A DNA stretch of 64,000 nt, taken from the NCBI GenBank assembly GCA_000421005.1, contig ATWA01000002.1:62001-126000 (forward strand), written 5' to 3'. Made by a program: the position numbers and the translations under genes. Under the pieces are notes generated by a model that did not search any database, was not told the origin of the DNA, and saw nothing but the letters and a program-made list of their open reading frames with translations. Origin of the DNA: Clostridiales bacterium NK3B98 (GTDB lineage: Bacteria; Bacillota; Clostridia; Oscillospirales; Oscillospiraceae). Shown in pieces: positions 25,006 through 33,973 of this stretch. Every line of letters begins with the position of its first letter. Position 1 is the first letter of the stretch.

Positions 25006-25079
25006 CAACACCAAAAGACCCTGCCCGGTGAGCAGAATCGGAACATGGTACAGCCAATGCCTCGTGACCTGGGAGTTTT

Positions 25080-25272
25080 GCTCCCCGTACCGATGCACGG
25101 CAGGTTTCCTGACTTACAGATCATCACCCTCTGCCGCCTTCCCGGCTTTCGCCAGTGACCTTTTGACAGAGCGCTCCCTGTATACAGTGACGAGATCGTG
25201 GAGGACTTGCACCTCCTTCCCTTTTACCCTCCGGCCTGAGCAAACGCCCATCGGAGGCACCGTACATCTGTG
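25080..25272 (-). promoter_or_regulatory. Cobalamin (AdoCbl-class) riboswitch
   Basis: The minus strand carries the conserved order of the cobalamin riboswitch: GGTGCCTCCG (from 25262), GGAGGTGCAAGTCCTCCACG, GTCACTG twice (around 25190 and 25155), an AAAGCCGGGAAGGC element, GATGATCTGTAAGTC and the B12 box GTCAGGAAACCTGCC (25113-25099). It lies in the leader of cbiK and should switch off the operon when cobalamin is plentiful. Boundaries are approximate. Confidence 0.93.
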
Positions 25273-25287
25273 GAATTGTTAAGAACG

Positions 25288-25315
25288 ATTATACCACAAA
25301 TCAGGAAAACTGCAA
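25288..25315 (-). promoter_or_regulatory. Promoter of the cobalamin operon
   Basis: TTGCAG (25315-25310), a 16-base spacer and a perfect TATAAT (25293-25288) on the minus strand, just upstream of the riboswitch. The transcript would begin near 25281 and include the whole aptamer. Confidence 0.75.
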
Positions 25316-25334
25316 CACAATAGAAGCACAACAG

Positions 25335-25360
25335 AAAAAAGAGCCGGGTCTCCGGCTCTT
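25335..25360. terminator. Bidirectional terminator after rnz
   Basis: GAGCCGG (25341-25347) and CCGGCTC (25352-25358) form a stem with a 4-base loop. It is flanked by an A run on the left and TTTT on the right, so it can end transcripts in either direction. It separates the rnz operon from the cobalamin operon promoter. Confidence 0.85.
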
Positions 25361-25367
25361 TTCAAGG

Positions 25368-26267
25368 TCAATCAGGAAAATGCAGTGTCACCCGCCTGCC
25401 GCTTTTCCCCAGAGAGGTATTGGGGAAGATGCTCCGGGCATCCTCCAGATAGTCCTCCGGGCGGGACAGAGAGGGGCTGAAATGGGTGAGCCACAGCTCT
25501 TTGACCTCTGACCGAAGGGCGGTTTTGGCCGCCTCCCGGAAGGTCATATGGCAGGTTTCCTTCGCCTTGGCCACCTTGTCCGGCTCGCCATACATCCCCT
25601 CGCAGATGAGCAGGTCAGCGTTTGCGGCGCACTTGTACAGCTCCTTGGCAGGGCGGGTGTCGGTGGAATAGACCAGCTTAATGCCCTGACGGGGCGGCCC
25701 CAGAACCTGATCCGGGGTAAAGCCCTCCACCGTCTCCCCTGCCTGCAAATGCCGCCAGAGGGGCTTGGGGATGTTCAGGGCAATCGCCTTTTGAGGGTCA
25801 AACTTGCCCGCTCTCGGTACGGCTGCCTGATAGCCAAAGCAGGGGACGGTGTGGTTCACCGGAAAGGCGGTGATCTCCCAATCTCCCAGAGGGATGGTCT
25901 GTACGGTGTTGGGCTCCAGCTCCATCACCCACACGGGAAACACCAGCTCCGGGGCGATCACCTTTACCGCCTCCAACAGGCGGCGGGTGCCTTTGGGACC
26001 GATGACAGTTACCGGCTCGGTGCGATCCATATTGCCCATGGTGAGCAGCAAACCGGGCAGACCGGCGGTGTGGTCAGCGTGAAGGTGGGTGAGACAGATG
26101 GTGTCCAGATTTTTGAAGCTGCACCCTGCCTCACGGGCGGCGATCTGGGTGCCCTCTCCTGCGTCAATGAGCAAGCTGCGCCCGTTGACCCGCAGCACCA
26201 GCGAGGTCAGCCACCGCCCCGGCAGGGGCATAGTGCCTCCCGCACCCAGCAGACACACATCCAGCAT
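25368..26267 (-). CDS. rnz: Ribonuclease Z
   Basis: A 299-residue metallo-beta-lactamase-fold nuclease (ElaC/RNase Z). The zinc motif THLHADHTAGLPGLL is present, with later ligands in FPVNHTVPCFGY, VYSTDTRP and LTHFSPS. RNase Z removes the 3' trailer of tRNA precursors. Length fits the short bacterial form. It is the last gene of a housekeeping operon, 24 bases after clpE-like, with a terminator directly after it. Confidence 0.95.
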   Translation of the reverse strand: MLDVCLLGAGGTMPLPGRWLTSLVLRVNGRSLLIDAGEGTQIAAREAGCSFKNLDTICLTHLHADHTAGLPGLLLTMGNMDRTEPVTVIGPKGTRRLLEAVKVIAPELVFPVWVMELEPNTVQTIPLGDWEITAFPVNHTVPCFGYQAAVPRAGKFDPQKAIALNIPKPLWRHLQAGETVEGFTPDQVLGPPRQGIKLVYSTDTRPAKELYKCAANADLLICEGMYGEPDKVAKAKETCHMTFREAAKTALRSEVKELWLTHFSPSLSRPEDYLEDARSIFPNTSLGKSGRRVTLHFPD

Positions 26268-26291
26268 CCTTCCACCTCTTTCCTGTTGCGA

Positions 26292-28853
26292 TTAAACCCG
26301 CAGTACCACCTTGTCTCCCTCTGCTGTGGCGGAGAGGGTAGTGATATTGCGCTGATAGTTCTGAATGAGATACATGGCGATCTCGTCCTCCAACTCCCGC
26401 TGAATCAGCCGACGCAAATTCCGTGCGCCGTAGGTCTGGGAGTAGGACTTATGGGTGAGATAATCCACCAGTGCGTCATCCCATGTGAAGGTGATCTCCC
26501 GATCAGCCAGAGAATCCCGCAGCTCGGAGAGCATAATGCCGGTGATGGCCTTGAAGTTCTCCTCCGTGAGGTGATTGAAGCAGACAATCTCGTCCACCCG
26601 GTTGATGAACTCAGGACGGAGGAAGGATTGCAGCGCCTTCATGGTCTTTTCCTTCTCCTGCTCGTTGGCGGAGCGTCCAAAGCCTACGCTGCCTGCGGCG
26701 TTGCTGCTGCCGGCGTTGGAGGTCATGACGATGACGGTATTCTCAAAGTTTACCTTCCGTCCATGGGCGTCGGTGATCTGCCCGTCGTCCAGAATTTGCA
26801 GCAGCACATTGAGCACATCCGGGTGCGCTTTTTCAATCTCGTCGAACAGCACCACAGAATAGGGCTTGCGGCGAATTTTCTCGGTGAGCTGTCCTGCCTC
26901 GTCATAGCCCACATATCCGGGGGGAGAGCCTACAATCCGGGAAACGGCGTGCTTCTCCATAAACTCAGACATATCCAGACGAATCAGCGACTCAGGGGAG
27001 TTGAACAGGTCCTGTGCCAGCTGCTTCACCAGCTCGGTTTTGCCTACGCCGGTGGGTCCCACAAAGATGAAGGAGACCGGCTTGTGCTTGGGGGAAATTC
27101 CCACCCGGTTGCGGCGGATGGCACGGGTGACGGCGTCCACTGCCTCGTCCTGACCCACAATGTGCCGTTTCAGCCGCACATCCAGCTCATTAAGCCGGGA
27201 GAATTCCTCCTCCTGAATCCGGCTTGCGGGAATGCCCGTCCAAAGCTCAATCACCCGGGCCAGATTCTCCATACCCAGCACCGGCTCGCCCTCTGCCTGC
27301 AAGGCAGAGGCCTCCTCGTCCAGCCGCAGCTCCTGAGAACGGAGATGGGCGATGCGGGCATATGCCTTATCATCCTCCGGGGGGTTCTGAAGGGTGTTGC
27401 GCTCTCCCTGGAGCCCCTGCATCTCCTCACCCAGACGGCTGAGACGGCGGCGCAGCAGGTTGAGACGTTCCTCCCGCTTGACAGGATCCATGTCCTGATT
27501 GACGGACAGGGTGCTCAGCTCCCGGTTGACAGCGCCAAGCTGCTGACGCACCCGGGATAGCTTTTGCTCATTCTCTTTCAGTTGAGCGGAGCGCTCAGAA
27601 GACTGCTGGCTCTGAGTGGCAGCAATCAGCTCCCGCTCCCGGTTCAGGTCCGCCCGCTCCTTCTCGATGGCGGCCAGACGGGCCAGCGTCTTGTTGTGCA
27701 GGTTTACATCGGAGCAGGCCTCGTCAATCAGGTCAATGGCCTTGTCCGGCAGATAACGGTCGGTGATATACCGCTCAGACAGGGACACGGCGGTGTGCAG
27801 CAGCAGCGGGGGAATGCGCACATGGTGATAGTCCTCGTAGAAGTGGGCAATGCCCGCCAGAATTTTCTCGGAATCCTCCAGAGAGGGCTCTGCCACGTTT
27901 ACCGGCTGGAAGCGGCGCTCCAATGCTGAGTCCTTTTCAATGTACTTGCGGTACTCGTTATAGGTGGTAGCGCCGATGACCTGAATCTCCCCCCGGCTGA
28001 GGGCAGGCTTCAGGATATTGGCGGCGTTCATGGAACCCTCCGCGTCACCGGCACCTACAATATTATGCACCTCGTCAATCACCAGAATGATATTGCCGAT
28101 GCGCTTGACCTCTTCAATCAGACCCTTCATCCGGCTTTCAAACTGCCCACGGAACTGGGTGCCAGCCACCAGTGCGGTGAGGTCCAGCAGGTAAACCTCC
28201 TTGTCCACCAGCTTATAAGGCACTTCACCCTTGACGATGCGCTGGGCAAGCCCCTCCGCAATGGCGGTTTTACCCACGCCCGGCTCGCCGATGAGACAGG
28301 GATTGTTTTTCTGACGGCGGTTGAGAATCTGCATCACCCGGGAGATTTCCTCCTCCCTGCCGATGACACCGTCCAGCTTGCCCTCCCGGGCGCGGCGGGT
28401 CAGGTTGATGCAGTAGGTATCCAGAAACTTCCGCTTCTGGTTTTTGGGGGCGGGGCCGTCCTTGCGGCGCTCTTGCGTCTTTTCTCCGTCGGCAGGGGCG
28501 GATTCCTCCCGCTGCTGATTGTTCTGACCGCCGAACAGACGGTTGAGGAAGGGGAAGGTGGCAGTTTTGCCCTCCTCCTGTTCTCCATCCTCATCGTCAG
28601 AATTGTTCTGGTTCTCCATGAGAGACTCCAACGCCTCAGGTCCGCCAAATGCGGACATCATCTCGTTGGTGAGATTGTCCACATCGTCCTCAGAAATCCC
28701 CATCTTGGACAGCAGGTCGTCTACCGGCTTGATTCCCATGCTCTTGGCACAGCTCAGGCAATAGCCCTCGTTTTTCGACTCGGTGCCATCCATCCGGGTG
28801 ACAAAAATGACAGCCATATTCTTATGGCATTTGGAACACAGTACGGGCTGCAT
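26292..28853 (-). CDS. ClpE/ClpC-type AAA+ unfoldase with N-terminal zinc finger
   Basis: An 853-residue Hsp100 protein. It has an N-terminal C4 zinc finger (Cys6, Cys9, Cys32, Cys35) as in ClpE, an acidic linker, AAA1 with Walker A GEPGVGKT, a coiled-coil middle domain of roughly 130 residues (ClpB-like length, longer than in ClpC), and AAA2 with GPTGVGKT and [17 protein letters not shown] tripeptide in GSVGFGRSA is where ClpC-type proteins dock ClpP, so it is likely a protease partner, not a stand-alone disaggregase. It unfolds damaged proteins. ClpE of Bacillus is about 700 residues, so this is an enlarged form. A palindrome precedes its ribosome binding site. Confidence 0.9.
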   Translation of the reverse strand: MQPVLCSKCHKNMAVIFVTRMDGTESKNEGYCLSCAKSMGIKPVDDLLSKMGISEDDVDNLTNEMMSAFGGPEALESLMENQNNSDDEDGEQEEGKTATFPFLNRLFGGQNNQQREESAPADGEKTQERRKDGPAPKNQKRKFLDTYCINLTRRAREGKLDGVIGREEEISRVMQILNRRQKNNPCLIGEPGVGKTAIAEGLAQRIVKGEVPYKLVDKEVYLLDLTALVAGTQFRGQFESRMKGLIEEVKRIGNIILVIDEVHNIVGAGDAEGSMNAANILKPALSRGEIQVIGATTYNEYRKYIEKDSALERRFQPVNVAEPSLEDSEKILAGIAHFYEDYHHVRIPPLLLHTAVSLSERYITDRYLPDKAIDLIDEACSDVNLHNKTLARLAAIEKERADLNRERELIAATQSQQSSERSAQLKENEQKLSRVRQQLGAVNRELSTLSVNQDMDPVKREERLNLLRRRLSRLGEEMQGLQGERNTLQNPPEDDKAYARIAHLRSQELRLDEEASALQAEGEPVLGMENLARVIELWTGIPASRIQEEEFSRLNELDVRLKRHIVGQDEAVDAVTRAIRRNRVGISPKHKPVSFIFVGPTGVGKTELVKQLAQDLFNSPESLIRLDMSEFMEKHAVSRIVGSPPGYVGYDEAGQLTEKIRRKPYSVVLFDEIEKAHPDVLNVLLQILDDGQITDAHGRKVNFENTVIVMTSNAGSSNAAGSVGFGRSANEQEKEKTMKALQSFLRPEFINRVDEIVCFNHLTEENFKAITGIMLSELRDSLADREITFTWDDALVDYLTHKSYSQTYGARNLRRLIQRELEDEIAMYLIQNYQRNITTLSATAEGDKVVLRV

Positions 28854-28867
28854 AGCATTCTCCTTCT

Positions 28868-28885
28868 TTGAGCGATTCCGCTCAA
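28868..28885. repeat. Palindrome in the clpE-like leader
   Basis: TTGAGCG and CGCTCAA flank a 4-base centre, immediately upstream of the clpE-like ribosome binding site. It matches neither the CIRCE nor the CtsR operator as I know them. It could be an operator or a small leader hairpin. The rest of the 95-base gap to the cvpA-like stop is A/T rich. Confidence 0.4.
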
Positions 28886-28948
28886 GTTACAGTTTTGCAC
28901 ATAACCTACCATACAAATATGAATAAATCTTGTAGAAACGAAAAAAAT

Positions 28949-29371
28949 TCACACTGGCATGGACTGGAAGCCTGCGAACACTGCCAGCAGGCTGTCTTTG
29001 GGCAGGTCTTGGAGGTGAATAATGCCCAGCGACGCTGCGATGGAGCAGATGACCACCAGCACCACAGCGCCGTGAACAAAGCCCAGAAGACCGCCCAGCA
29101 GACGGTTTGCCGTGCGGATCAGAGGGAGCTTCGCCGCCAGATCCAGCACTTTTATCACCACATGGCTCAACAGGTTAATCAGCACGAAGACCACAATAAA
29201 CACCGCCAGCCATGGGAAGGTATCTGACAGTACGCCGGCAAAGATGGCAGCGCCAATCCAGGCGGCGATGGAAAAGACCAGGTTGCACACCGTGGCGATG
29301 AGCCCGCGCCAGGCGCCGAAGATGGTGTAGCCCAACAGAATGATGAGCAGGATGATATCAGAAGTATACAT
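28949..29371 (-). CDS. CvpA-family membrane protein
   Basis: A 140-residue protein with four hydrophobic segments, ordered as in CvpA proteins (short N-terminal helix, glycine-rich GAWRGLIATVCNLVFSIAAWIGA, then two further helices, with NRLLGGLLGFVHGAVV at the conserved C-terminal helix). CvpA was named for colicin V production in E. coli; the general role is unclear and probably linked to the envelope. It follows the DUF5711-like gene by five bases. Confidence 0.8.
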   Translation of the reverse strand: MYTSDIILLIILLGYTIFGAWRGLIATVCNLVFSIAAWIGAAIFAGVLSDTFPWLAVFIVVFVLINLLSHVVIKVLDLAAKLPLIRTANRLLGGLLGFVHGAVVLVVICSIAASLGIIHLQDLPKDSLLAVFAGFQSMPV

Positions 29372-29376
29372 GGTGA

Positions 29377-30582
29377 TTACGGGAGGTAGACCCCCGCCTC
29401 CTCTCCTTCAATTAGCATAGCGGTTCCGTCCGGGCGCATCAGGGCGGACAGAATGCCGCTGTCGTTGCTCAGCGTGGCATACTGGGTGAAATCGGAAGTA
29501 TAGATGGAAAGCTGAGTGCCGGTGAGCACAGCGATATACCGCCCTGCGGCAGTGACCGAGAGAATTTCCCGGCTGATGTTCATGGTTCCCAGCACATTGC
29601 CGGAGGTATCCACCGACACCAGCTGCGCCAGCGACCCGGAACGATCCCGGCTGAAATATTCCACCGCAAAGCCATCACCGCCCAGAGAGTAGCCCTGCAA
29701 ATACAGAGAGACGTTGTTCCAGTTGGTGACACGCTCCAGATGATTGTTGACACGGATGATGCCAAACTGATGCTGAAGCCAAAGCCCGCTGTTATCCCAT
29801 TGCAGATCCAGAATGGGACTGTCAGCCACTACGGCTGAAGCGGACTGCGTGCCGTCGGAGGTCTGGTAGAGGGTGATGGTAGAGGCAAAGTCTGTCCCGT
29901 CCTGACCAATGGTGAGCACTGCCACCTGCCTGTTGTCCGGAGAGACTGCCGCGTCCGAGACAAACTGGGAGGAAATCCGCTCGGTAACTACCGGCTCCTG
30001 ATGGTCGTTGTATATCGTTACCGAGCCCTTGTACCCGGAAGCCTGCTCCACCACACTGAGCCATCCCCGGGCATTCACCCGGGCGGAGATCAGGGCATAG
30101 CCGCTCTCGGACGTGTAATGAAAGATGGACTGACGGTCTGCAAAGAGATAGAGCTCATTTCCCCCGGCGTCATAGACTACGGTGTAATCCGAAGCGGTCT
30201 GGATGACCGGATGCTTGAGGATACAGGAGATGTCCTCATAGAGCACGCCGCCGTCAGAATAGACCTGAATCCGATTCTGACTGCACAGCACCACTGCGTC
30301 ACTGATGGTGGCGTAGCACAGCTCGTCATCCTGTCCGATGGAGAAGGAGGGCGCACGCCCGCCGTCTGAGCGTTCCAGAGAGCGGTAGGTGAGATAGCGC
30401 TTCAGAGAGTCCAGATTGAAGCGGTCCCGATTGACCACCAGATAGACAGACAGGGCGATGAGCAAAACGGTGAGGACACTGGTGAGAATCCGGAGCAAAA
30501 TGGGCAGAACACGGTTCATTTTACCGGTTTTCGGCTGCTCAGAGACAGGTTTCTCCGGCGAAACGGATTTATTCTCGTCCAT
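29377..30582 (-). CDS. Membrane-anchored beta-propeller-like protein (DUF5711 type)
   Basis: A 401-residue protein with a short cytoplasmic tail, one membrane helix (about 25-48) and a large extracytoplasmic region of short repeated beta blades (for example VTIYNDHQEPVVTER, ITLYQTSDGTQSA, LSIYTSDFTQYATLS), suggesting a WD40-like or YVTN-like propeller. I associate this plan with DUF5711 of Clostridia; function unknown. Its start overlaps the truA end by 14 bases, and cvpA-like follows, so the two envelope proteins may work together. Confidence 0.75.
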   Translation of the reverse strand: MDENKSVSPEKPVSEQPKTGKMNRVLPILLRILTSVLTVLLIALSVYLVVNRDRFNLDSLKRYLTYRSLERSDGGRAPSFSIGQDDELCYATISDAVVLCSQNRIQVYSDGGVLYEDISCILKHPVIQTASDYTVVYDAGGNELYLFADRQSIFHYTSESGYALISARVNARGWLSVVEQASGYKGSVTIYNDHQEPVVTERISSQFVSDAAVSPDNRQVAVLTIGQDGTDFASTITLYQTSDGTQSASAVVADSPILDLQWDNSGLWLQHQFGIIRVNNHLERVTNWNNVSLYLQGYSLGGDGFAVEYFSRDRSGSLAQLVSVDTSGNVLGTMNISREILSVTAAGRYIAVLTGTQLSIYTSDFTQYATLSNDSGILSALMRPDGTAMLIEGEEAGVYLP

Positions 30583-31381
30583 GCTGCGTCCCTCCTTCCA
30601 AATGGCACACCTCCGGGTCTGTGTCCAGACCCACCGGCTCCTTGTACCATAGCTTTGTCATATACAGTCCCCCGGGAGGTACCGTAGGGCCTGCCTCCAC
30701 CCGGTTGCCCCGGAGGAGAATGTCAGAAATTCCGTCCGGGGTCAGCTTGCCCTCGGCGGCGTAAAGAACGGTGCCCACCATAATGCGCACCATATTATAG
30801 AGAAATCCGTTGGCGCAGACCTTGAGGGTAATCAAATCCCCCTCCCGCTCCACGTCAAAATAATGCACCGTCCGCACGGTGGAGCGGACATTGGTGCCCA
30901 CATCCCGGACGGCGGCGAAGTCGTGGGTGCCCACAAAACGGGCGGCGGCCTCTGCCATCACAGCCTCGTCCAGATGCTTGGGATAGAAATAGGCTCTGTC
31001 CACATAAAATGCGTTGCGGATACGGGAGTTATACACCTGATAGGTGTACTCCTTTTTGGCGCAGGACAGAATGGCATTAAAATCCCGGTTCACCTCCCGG
31101 GCGGAGACAATCACAATATCCTCCGGAAGCCGGGCATTGAAGGCAAGGGGCATACGGTCGCAGGGGATGGTGCAGGTGGTGCGGAAGTTGGCAATATAGA
31201 CCCGGGCGTGTACCCCTGCGTCGGTACGGCCTGCCCCGGTAAAATGCACCGGGTGCTTCACTACCTTCGCCACGCACTGTTCCAGCGTCTCCTGTACGGT
31301 GACAGCGTTTTTTTGCCGCTGCCAGCCGTGATAAGCGGTGCCTACATACATCAGATGCAGGGCGATATTTCTCTCCTCCAT
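30569..31381 (-). CDS. truA: tRNA pseudouridine synthase A
   Basis: A 270-residue TruA that makes pseudouridine at positions 38-40 of tRNA anticodon arms. The catalytic aspartate is in FTGAGRTDAGVHA (near residue 54). Other family stretches are YHGWQRQ, KKEYTYQVYN and FLYNMVRIMVGT. It follows ecfT with a three-base gap, the same neighbourhood (ecf-truA) as in many Firmicutes. Confidence 0.96.
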   Translation of the reverse strand: MEERNIALHLMYVGTAYHGWQRQKNAVTVQETLEQCVAKVVKHPVHFTGAGRTDAGVHARVYIANFRTTCTIPCDRMPLAFNARLPEDIVIVSAREVNRDFNAILSCAKKEYTYQVYNSRIRNAFYVDRAYFYPKHLDEAVMAEAAARFVGTHDFAAVRDVGTNVRSTVRTVHYFDVEREGDLITLKVCANGFLYNMVRIMVGTVLYAAEGKLTPDGISDILLRGNRVEAGPTVPPGGLYMTKLWYKEPVGLDTDPEVCHLEGGTQHGRE

Positions 31382-31384
31382 GCC

Positions 31385-32194
31385 TTACCACCCAAAGCCG
31401 TAGGCCAGCACGCAAACCGCAACCAGCACTGCGCCGCCAATGGCCAGCGCAGCCCAGTCGATTCCTGCATAGGCAAGCTGACGCAGGCGGGTGCGACCCT
31501 CGCCGCCGTGATAGCAGCGGCACTCCATGGCAGTTGCCAGCTCGTCCGCCCGCCGAAAGGCGGAGACAAACAGGGGCACCAACAGAGGCACCAGTGCCTT
31601 GGCCTTGTCCAGCAGGTTGCCGGAATCAAAATCAGCCCCTCTCGCCTTCTGGGCGGACATGATTTTGTCCGTCTCCTCAATCAGGGTGGGAATAAAGCGC
31701 AGGGCAATGGACATCATCATGGCCAGCTCATGTACCGGAACCTTCACCTTTTTCAGGGGGGAGAGCAGATTCTCCAGCCCATCGGTGAGCAAAATGGGTG
31801 AAGTGGTATAGGTGAGCAGGAAGGTGCCGGAAATCAGCATGAGGATACGCACAATCATAAAGAAGGCGGTTTTCACACCTCCGGTGGTAATGGTGAGAAT
31901 CCCCCAGTGAAACAGCTCCCGTCCGGTGGTGCCGTAGAACAGGTTCAGAATGCCGGTGAAAATGAGAATCACCACCACCGGCTTCATGCCACGAAGCAGC
32001 GCTTTTGCGCCTACCTTGGACAGGCGCACGGAGACCAGCAGGAAAACCAGCAGTATTCCGTAGCTGACAAAGCTTTTCGCCTGAAACAGGGCGATAATGT
32101 ACACCAGCACCAGCAGTATCTTGGTACGGGGGTCCAGACGATGGACGACGGTATTGCCCGGGAAATACTGCCCCAGGGTAATATCCTTCAGCAT
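31385..32194 (-). CDS. ecfT: ECF transporter transmembrane subunit EcfT
   Basis: A 269-residue membrane protein of the energy-coupling-factor class. It starts ITLGQYFPGNTVVHRLDPRTK, a hallmark of EcfT, and has the coupling-helix motif ARGADF plus the second Ala-Arg-Gly-like region EC(R)CYHGGEGRTR. EcfT links two ATPases to exchangeable vitamin-binding S subunits. No S subunit is encoded nearby, which is normal for group II ECF systems. The start shares one base with the ecfA2 stop. Confidence 0.95.
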   Translation of the reverse strand: MLKDITLGQYFPGNTVVHRLDPRTKILLVLVYIIALFQAKSFVSYGILLVFLLVSVRLSKVGAKALLRGMKPVVVILIFTGILNLFYGTTGRELFHWGILTITTGGVKTAFFMIVRILMLISGTFLLTYTTSPILLTDGLENLLSPLKKVKVPVHELAMMMSIALRFIPTLIEETDKIMSAQKARGADFDSGNLLDKAKALVPLLVPLFVSAFRRADELATAMECRCYHGGEGRTRLRQLAYAGIDWAALAIGGAVLVAVCVLAYGFGW

Positions 32195-33060
32195 CAGGCC
32201 CGCCCCCCTTTCCGCAGCTCCAGCAGCGCCTTCACGGCGTCCTCCATGGTGTACACACAGTCGTCCTCAATCGGCATACCCATCTCACGCAGACGCTGGA
32301 ACACCTGTGTCACCTGAGGGATGCCAAGCCCCATCTTCCGCAGCTCGTCGCTGTGGGAGAATACCTCCCGGGGTGTGCCGCTAAAGGGGATGACGGCATC
32401 GTTGACCACCACAATCCGGTCTACACTGCGGGCGACCTCCTCCATGGAGTGGGACACCAGAATAATAGTGGCGTTGTTGGACTGCTGATAGTCCCGAATG
32501 TTGGCCAGAATGGCATCCCGGGCGGCGGGGTCCAGTCCGGCGGTGGGCTCATCCAGAATGAGCACCTCCGGCTCCATGGCGATCACCCCGGCGATCGCCA
32601 CTCGGCGTTTTTGTCCGCCAGAGAGTTCAAAGGGGGATTTTTGCAGCTGATCCTCCCGCAATCCCACAAACCCGGCAGCCTGACGCACCCGGCGGTCGAT
32701 TTCGTCAGTGGAGAGCTTCATATTCTTCGGACCAAAGGCAATGTCCTGATAGACGGTCTCCTCAAAAAGCTGATATTCCGGGTACTGGAATACCAGTCCC
32801 ACATGGAATTTTGCCTGACGGACGCTGGCTTTGCTCTCCCAAATGTCCTTGCCATGGAGCAGTACCTGCCCGTCGGTGGGCTTGAGCAGCCCGTTGAGAT
32901 GCTGAATCAGGGTGGATTTTCCTGACCCGGTGTGACCAATGATGCCCACATATTCCCCGGGATAGGCCTGAAAATCCACATGATCCAGCGCAGTATGCTG
33001 AAAAGGGGTGCCCTGACTATAAACACAGCAGAGCCCTCTGGTTTCAAGTATCGGTTCCAA
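32194..33060 (-). CDS. ecfA2: ECF transporter ATPase EcfA2
   Basis: A 288-residue ABC ATPase with Walker A IIGHTGSGKST, signature LSGGQKRRVA and Walker B VLILDEPTAGLDP. It pairs with EcfA1 and EcfT in vitamin uptake. The start is a TTG, reading as LEPILE in the genomic code, preceded by GAGGA at suitable distance. It lies 57 bases after the ecfA1 stop. Confidence 0.95.
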   Translation of the reverse strand: MEPILETRGLCCVYSQGTPFQHTALDHVDFQAYPGEYVGIIGHTGSGKSTLIQHLNGLLKPTDGQVLLHGKDIWESKASVRQAKFHVGLVFQYPEYQLFEETVYQDIAFGPKNMKLSTDEIDRRVRQAAGFVGLREDQLQKSPFELSGGQKRRVAIAGVIAMEPEVLILDEPTAGLDPAARDAILANIRDYQQSNNATIILVSHSMEEVARSVDRIVVVNDAVIPFSGTPREVFSHSDELRKMGLGIPQVTQVFQRLREMGMPIEDDCVYTMEDAVKALLELRKGGRA

Positions 33061-33117
33061 TCTGTATTCCTCACTTTTCCGGTGCCGCTTTCCTGAGAAA
33101 TGCAGCCCACAAGCAGA

Positions 33118-33963
33118 TTACGCCTGATATGCCTGATAGATGACCTTGGCACACTCTTCCACAGAGAGGGCATCCAGCGGCAGGCGCTCCCCTGCCTGAT
33201 TGAGTCGGTAGAGCAGCTCCACCGTCTCCGGCACGGTCAGCCCCACAGCCTTCAATGCCTCCACCTGCTGAAAGACCTCCCGGGGCGGGCCGTCCTGAAT
33301 GACCTTGCCCCGGTTCATGACCACCAGACGGTCAGCCCGGGCGGCTTCGTCCATATGGTGGGTAATCAGTACCACGGTGATGCCCTGCTCCCGGTTGAGC
33401 CGGGTGATGGTACGCAGCACATCCTCCCGCCCGATGGGATCCAGCATGGCGGTGGGTTCATCCAGCACGATGCACCGGGGGTGCATGGCGATGACACCGG
33501 CAATGGCAATGCGCTGCTTTTGTCCCCCGGAGAGACGGTGGGGGGCGTGCTTGGCGTATTTGCTCATACCCACCAGCTTCAGGGTTGCATCCACCCGGCG
33601 GCGAATCTCCTCTGAGGGAACGCCCAGATTCTCCGGAGCAAAGGCCACATCCTCCTCCACCACGTTTGCCACAATCTGGTTATCCGGGTTTTGGAACACC
33701 ATGCCCACCGTGCGGCGGATGTCCAGCAGCCGTTCCTCGTCAGCGGTGGAGATGCCATCTACATACACGCTGCCCCCGGCGGGGAGCAGGATTGCGTTCA
33801 TATGCTTTGCCAGCGTGGATTTACCAGAGCCGTTGTGCCCCAGCACTGCCACAAAGCTGCCCTGTGCAATGGCCAGGGTCACCCCGTCCAGCACCAGTCT
33901 CCCCTGCCGCTCCTCATCGGTATAGCGGAAGGAGACGTTATCCAGTTCAATAATATGATTCAC
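33118..33963 (-). CDS. ecfA1: ECF transporter ATPase EcfA1
   Basis: A 281-residue ATPase with Walker A VLGHNGSGKST, signature LSGGQKQRIA and Walker B CIVLDEPTAMLDP. A GTG start (reading NHIIELDNVSF next) was chosen because AAGGAG sits six bases before it; the longer in-frame ATG would run into the methyltransferase gene and has no family match. It lies ten bases after the methyltransferase stop. Confidence 0.94.
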   Translation of the reverse strand: MNHIIELDNVSFRYTDEERQGRLVLDGVTLAIAQGSFVAVLGHNGSGKSTLAKHMNAILLPAGGSVYVDGISTADEERLLDIRRTVGMVFQNPDNQIVANVVEEDVAFAPENLGVPSEEIRRRVDATLKLVGMSKYAKHAPHRLSGGQKQRIAIAGVIAMHPRCIVLDEPTAMLDPIGREDVLRTITRLNREQGITVVLITHHMDEAARADRLVVMNRGKVIQDGPPREVFQQVEALKAVGLTVPETVELLYRLNQAGERLPLDALSVEECAKVIYQAYQA

Positions 33964-33973
33964 GTTGCGCTCC

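Noticed and set aside
25548-27560. 670-codon plus-strand open frame
   Set aside because: It lies wholly antisense to rnz and the clpE-like gene, whose proteins are clearly conserved; the antisense translation shows no family motifs and has low-complexity His/Gln-rich composition.
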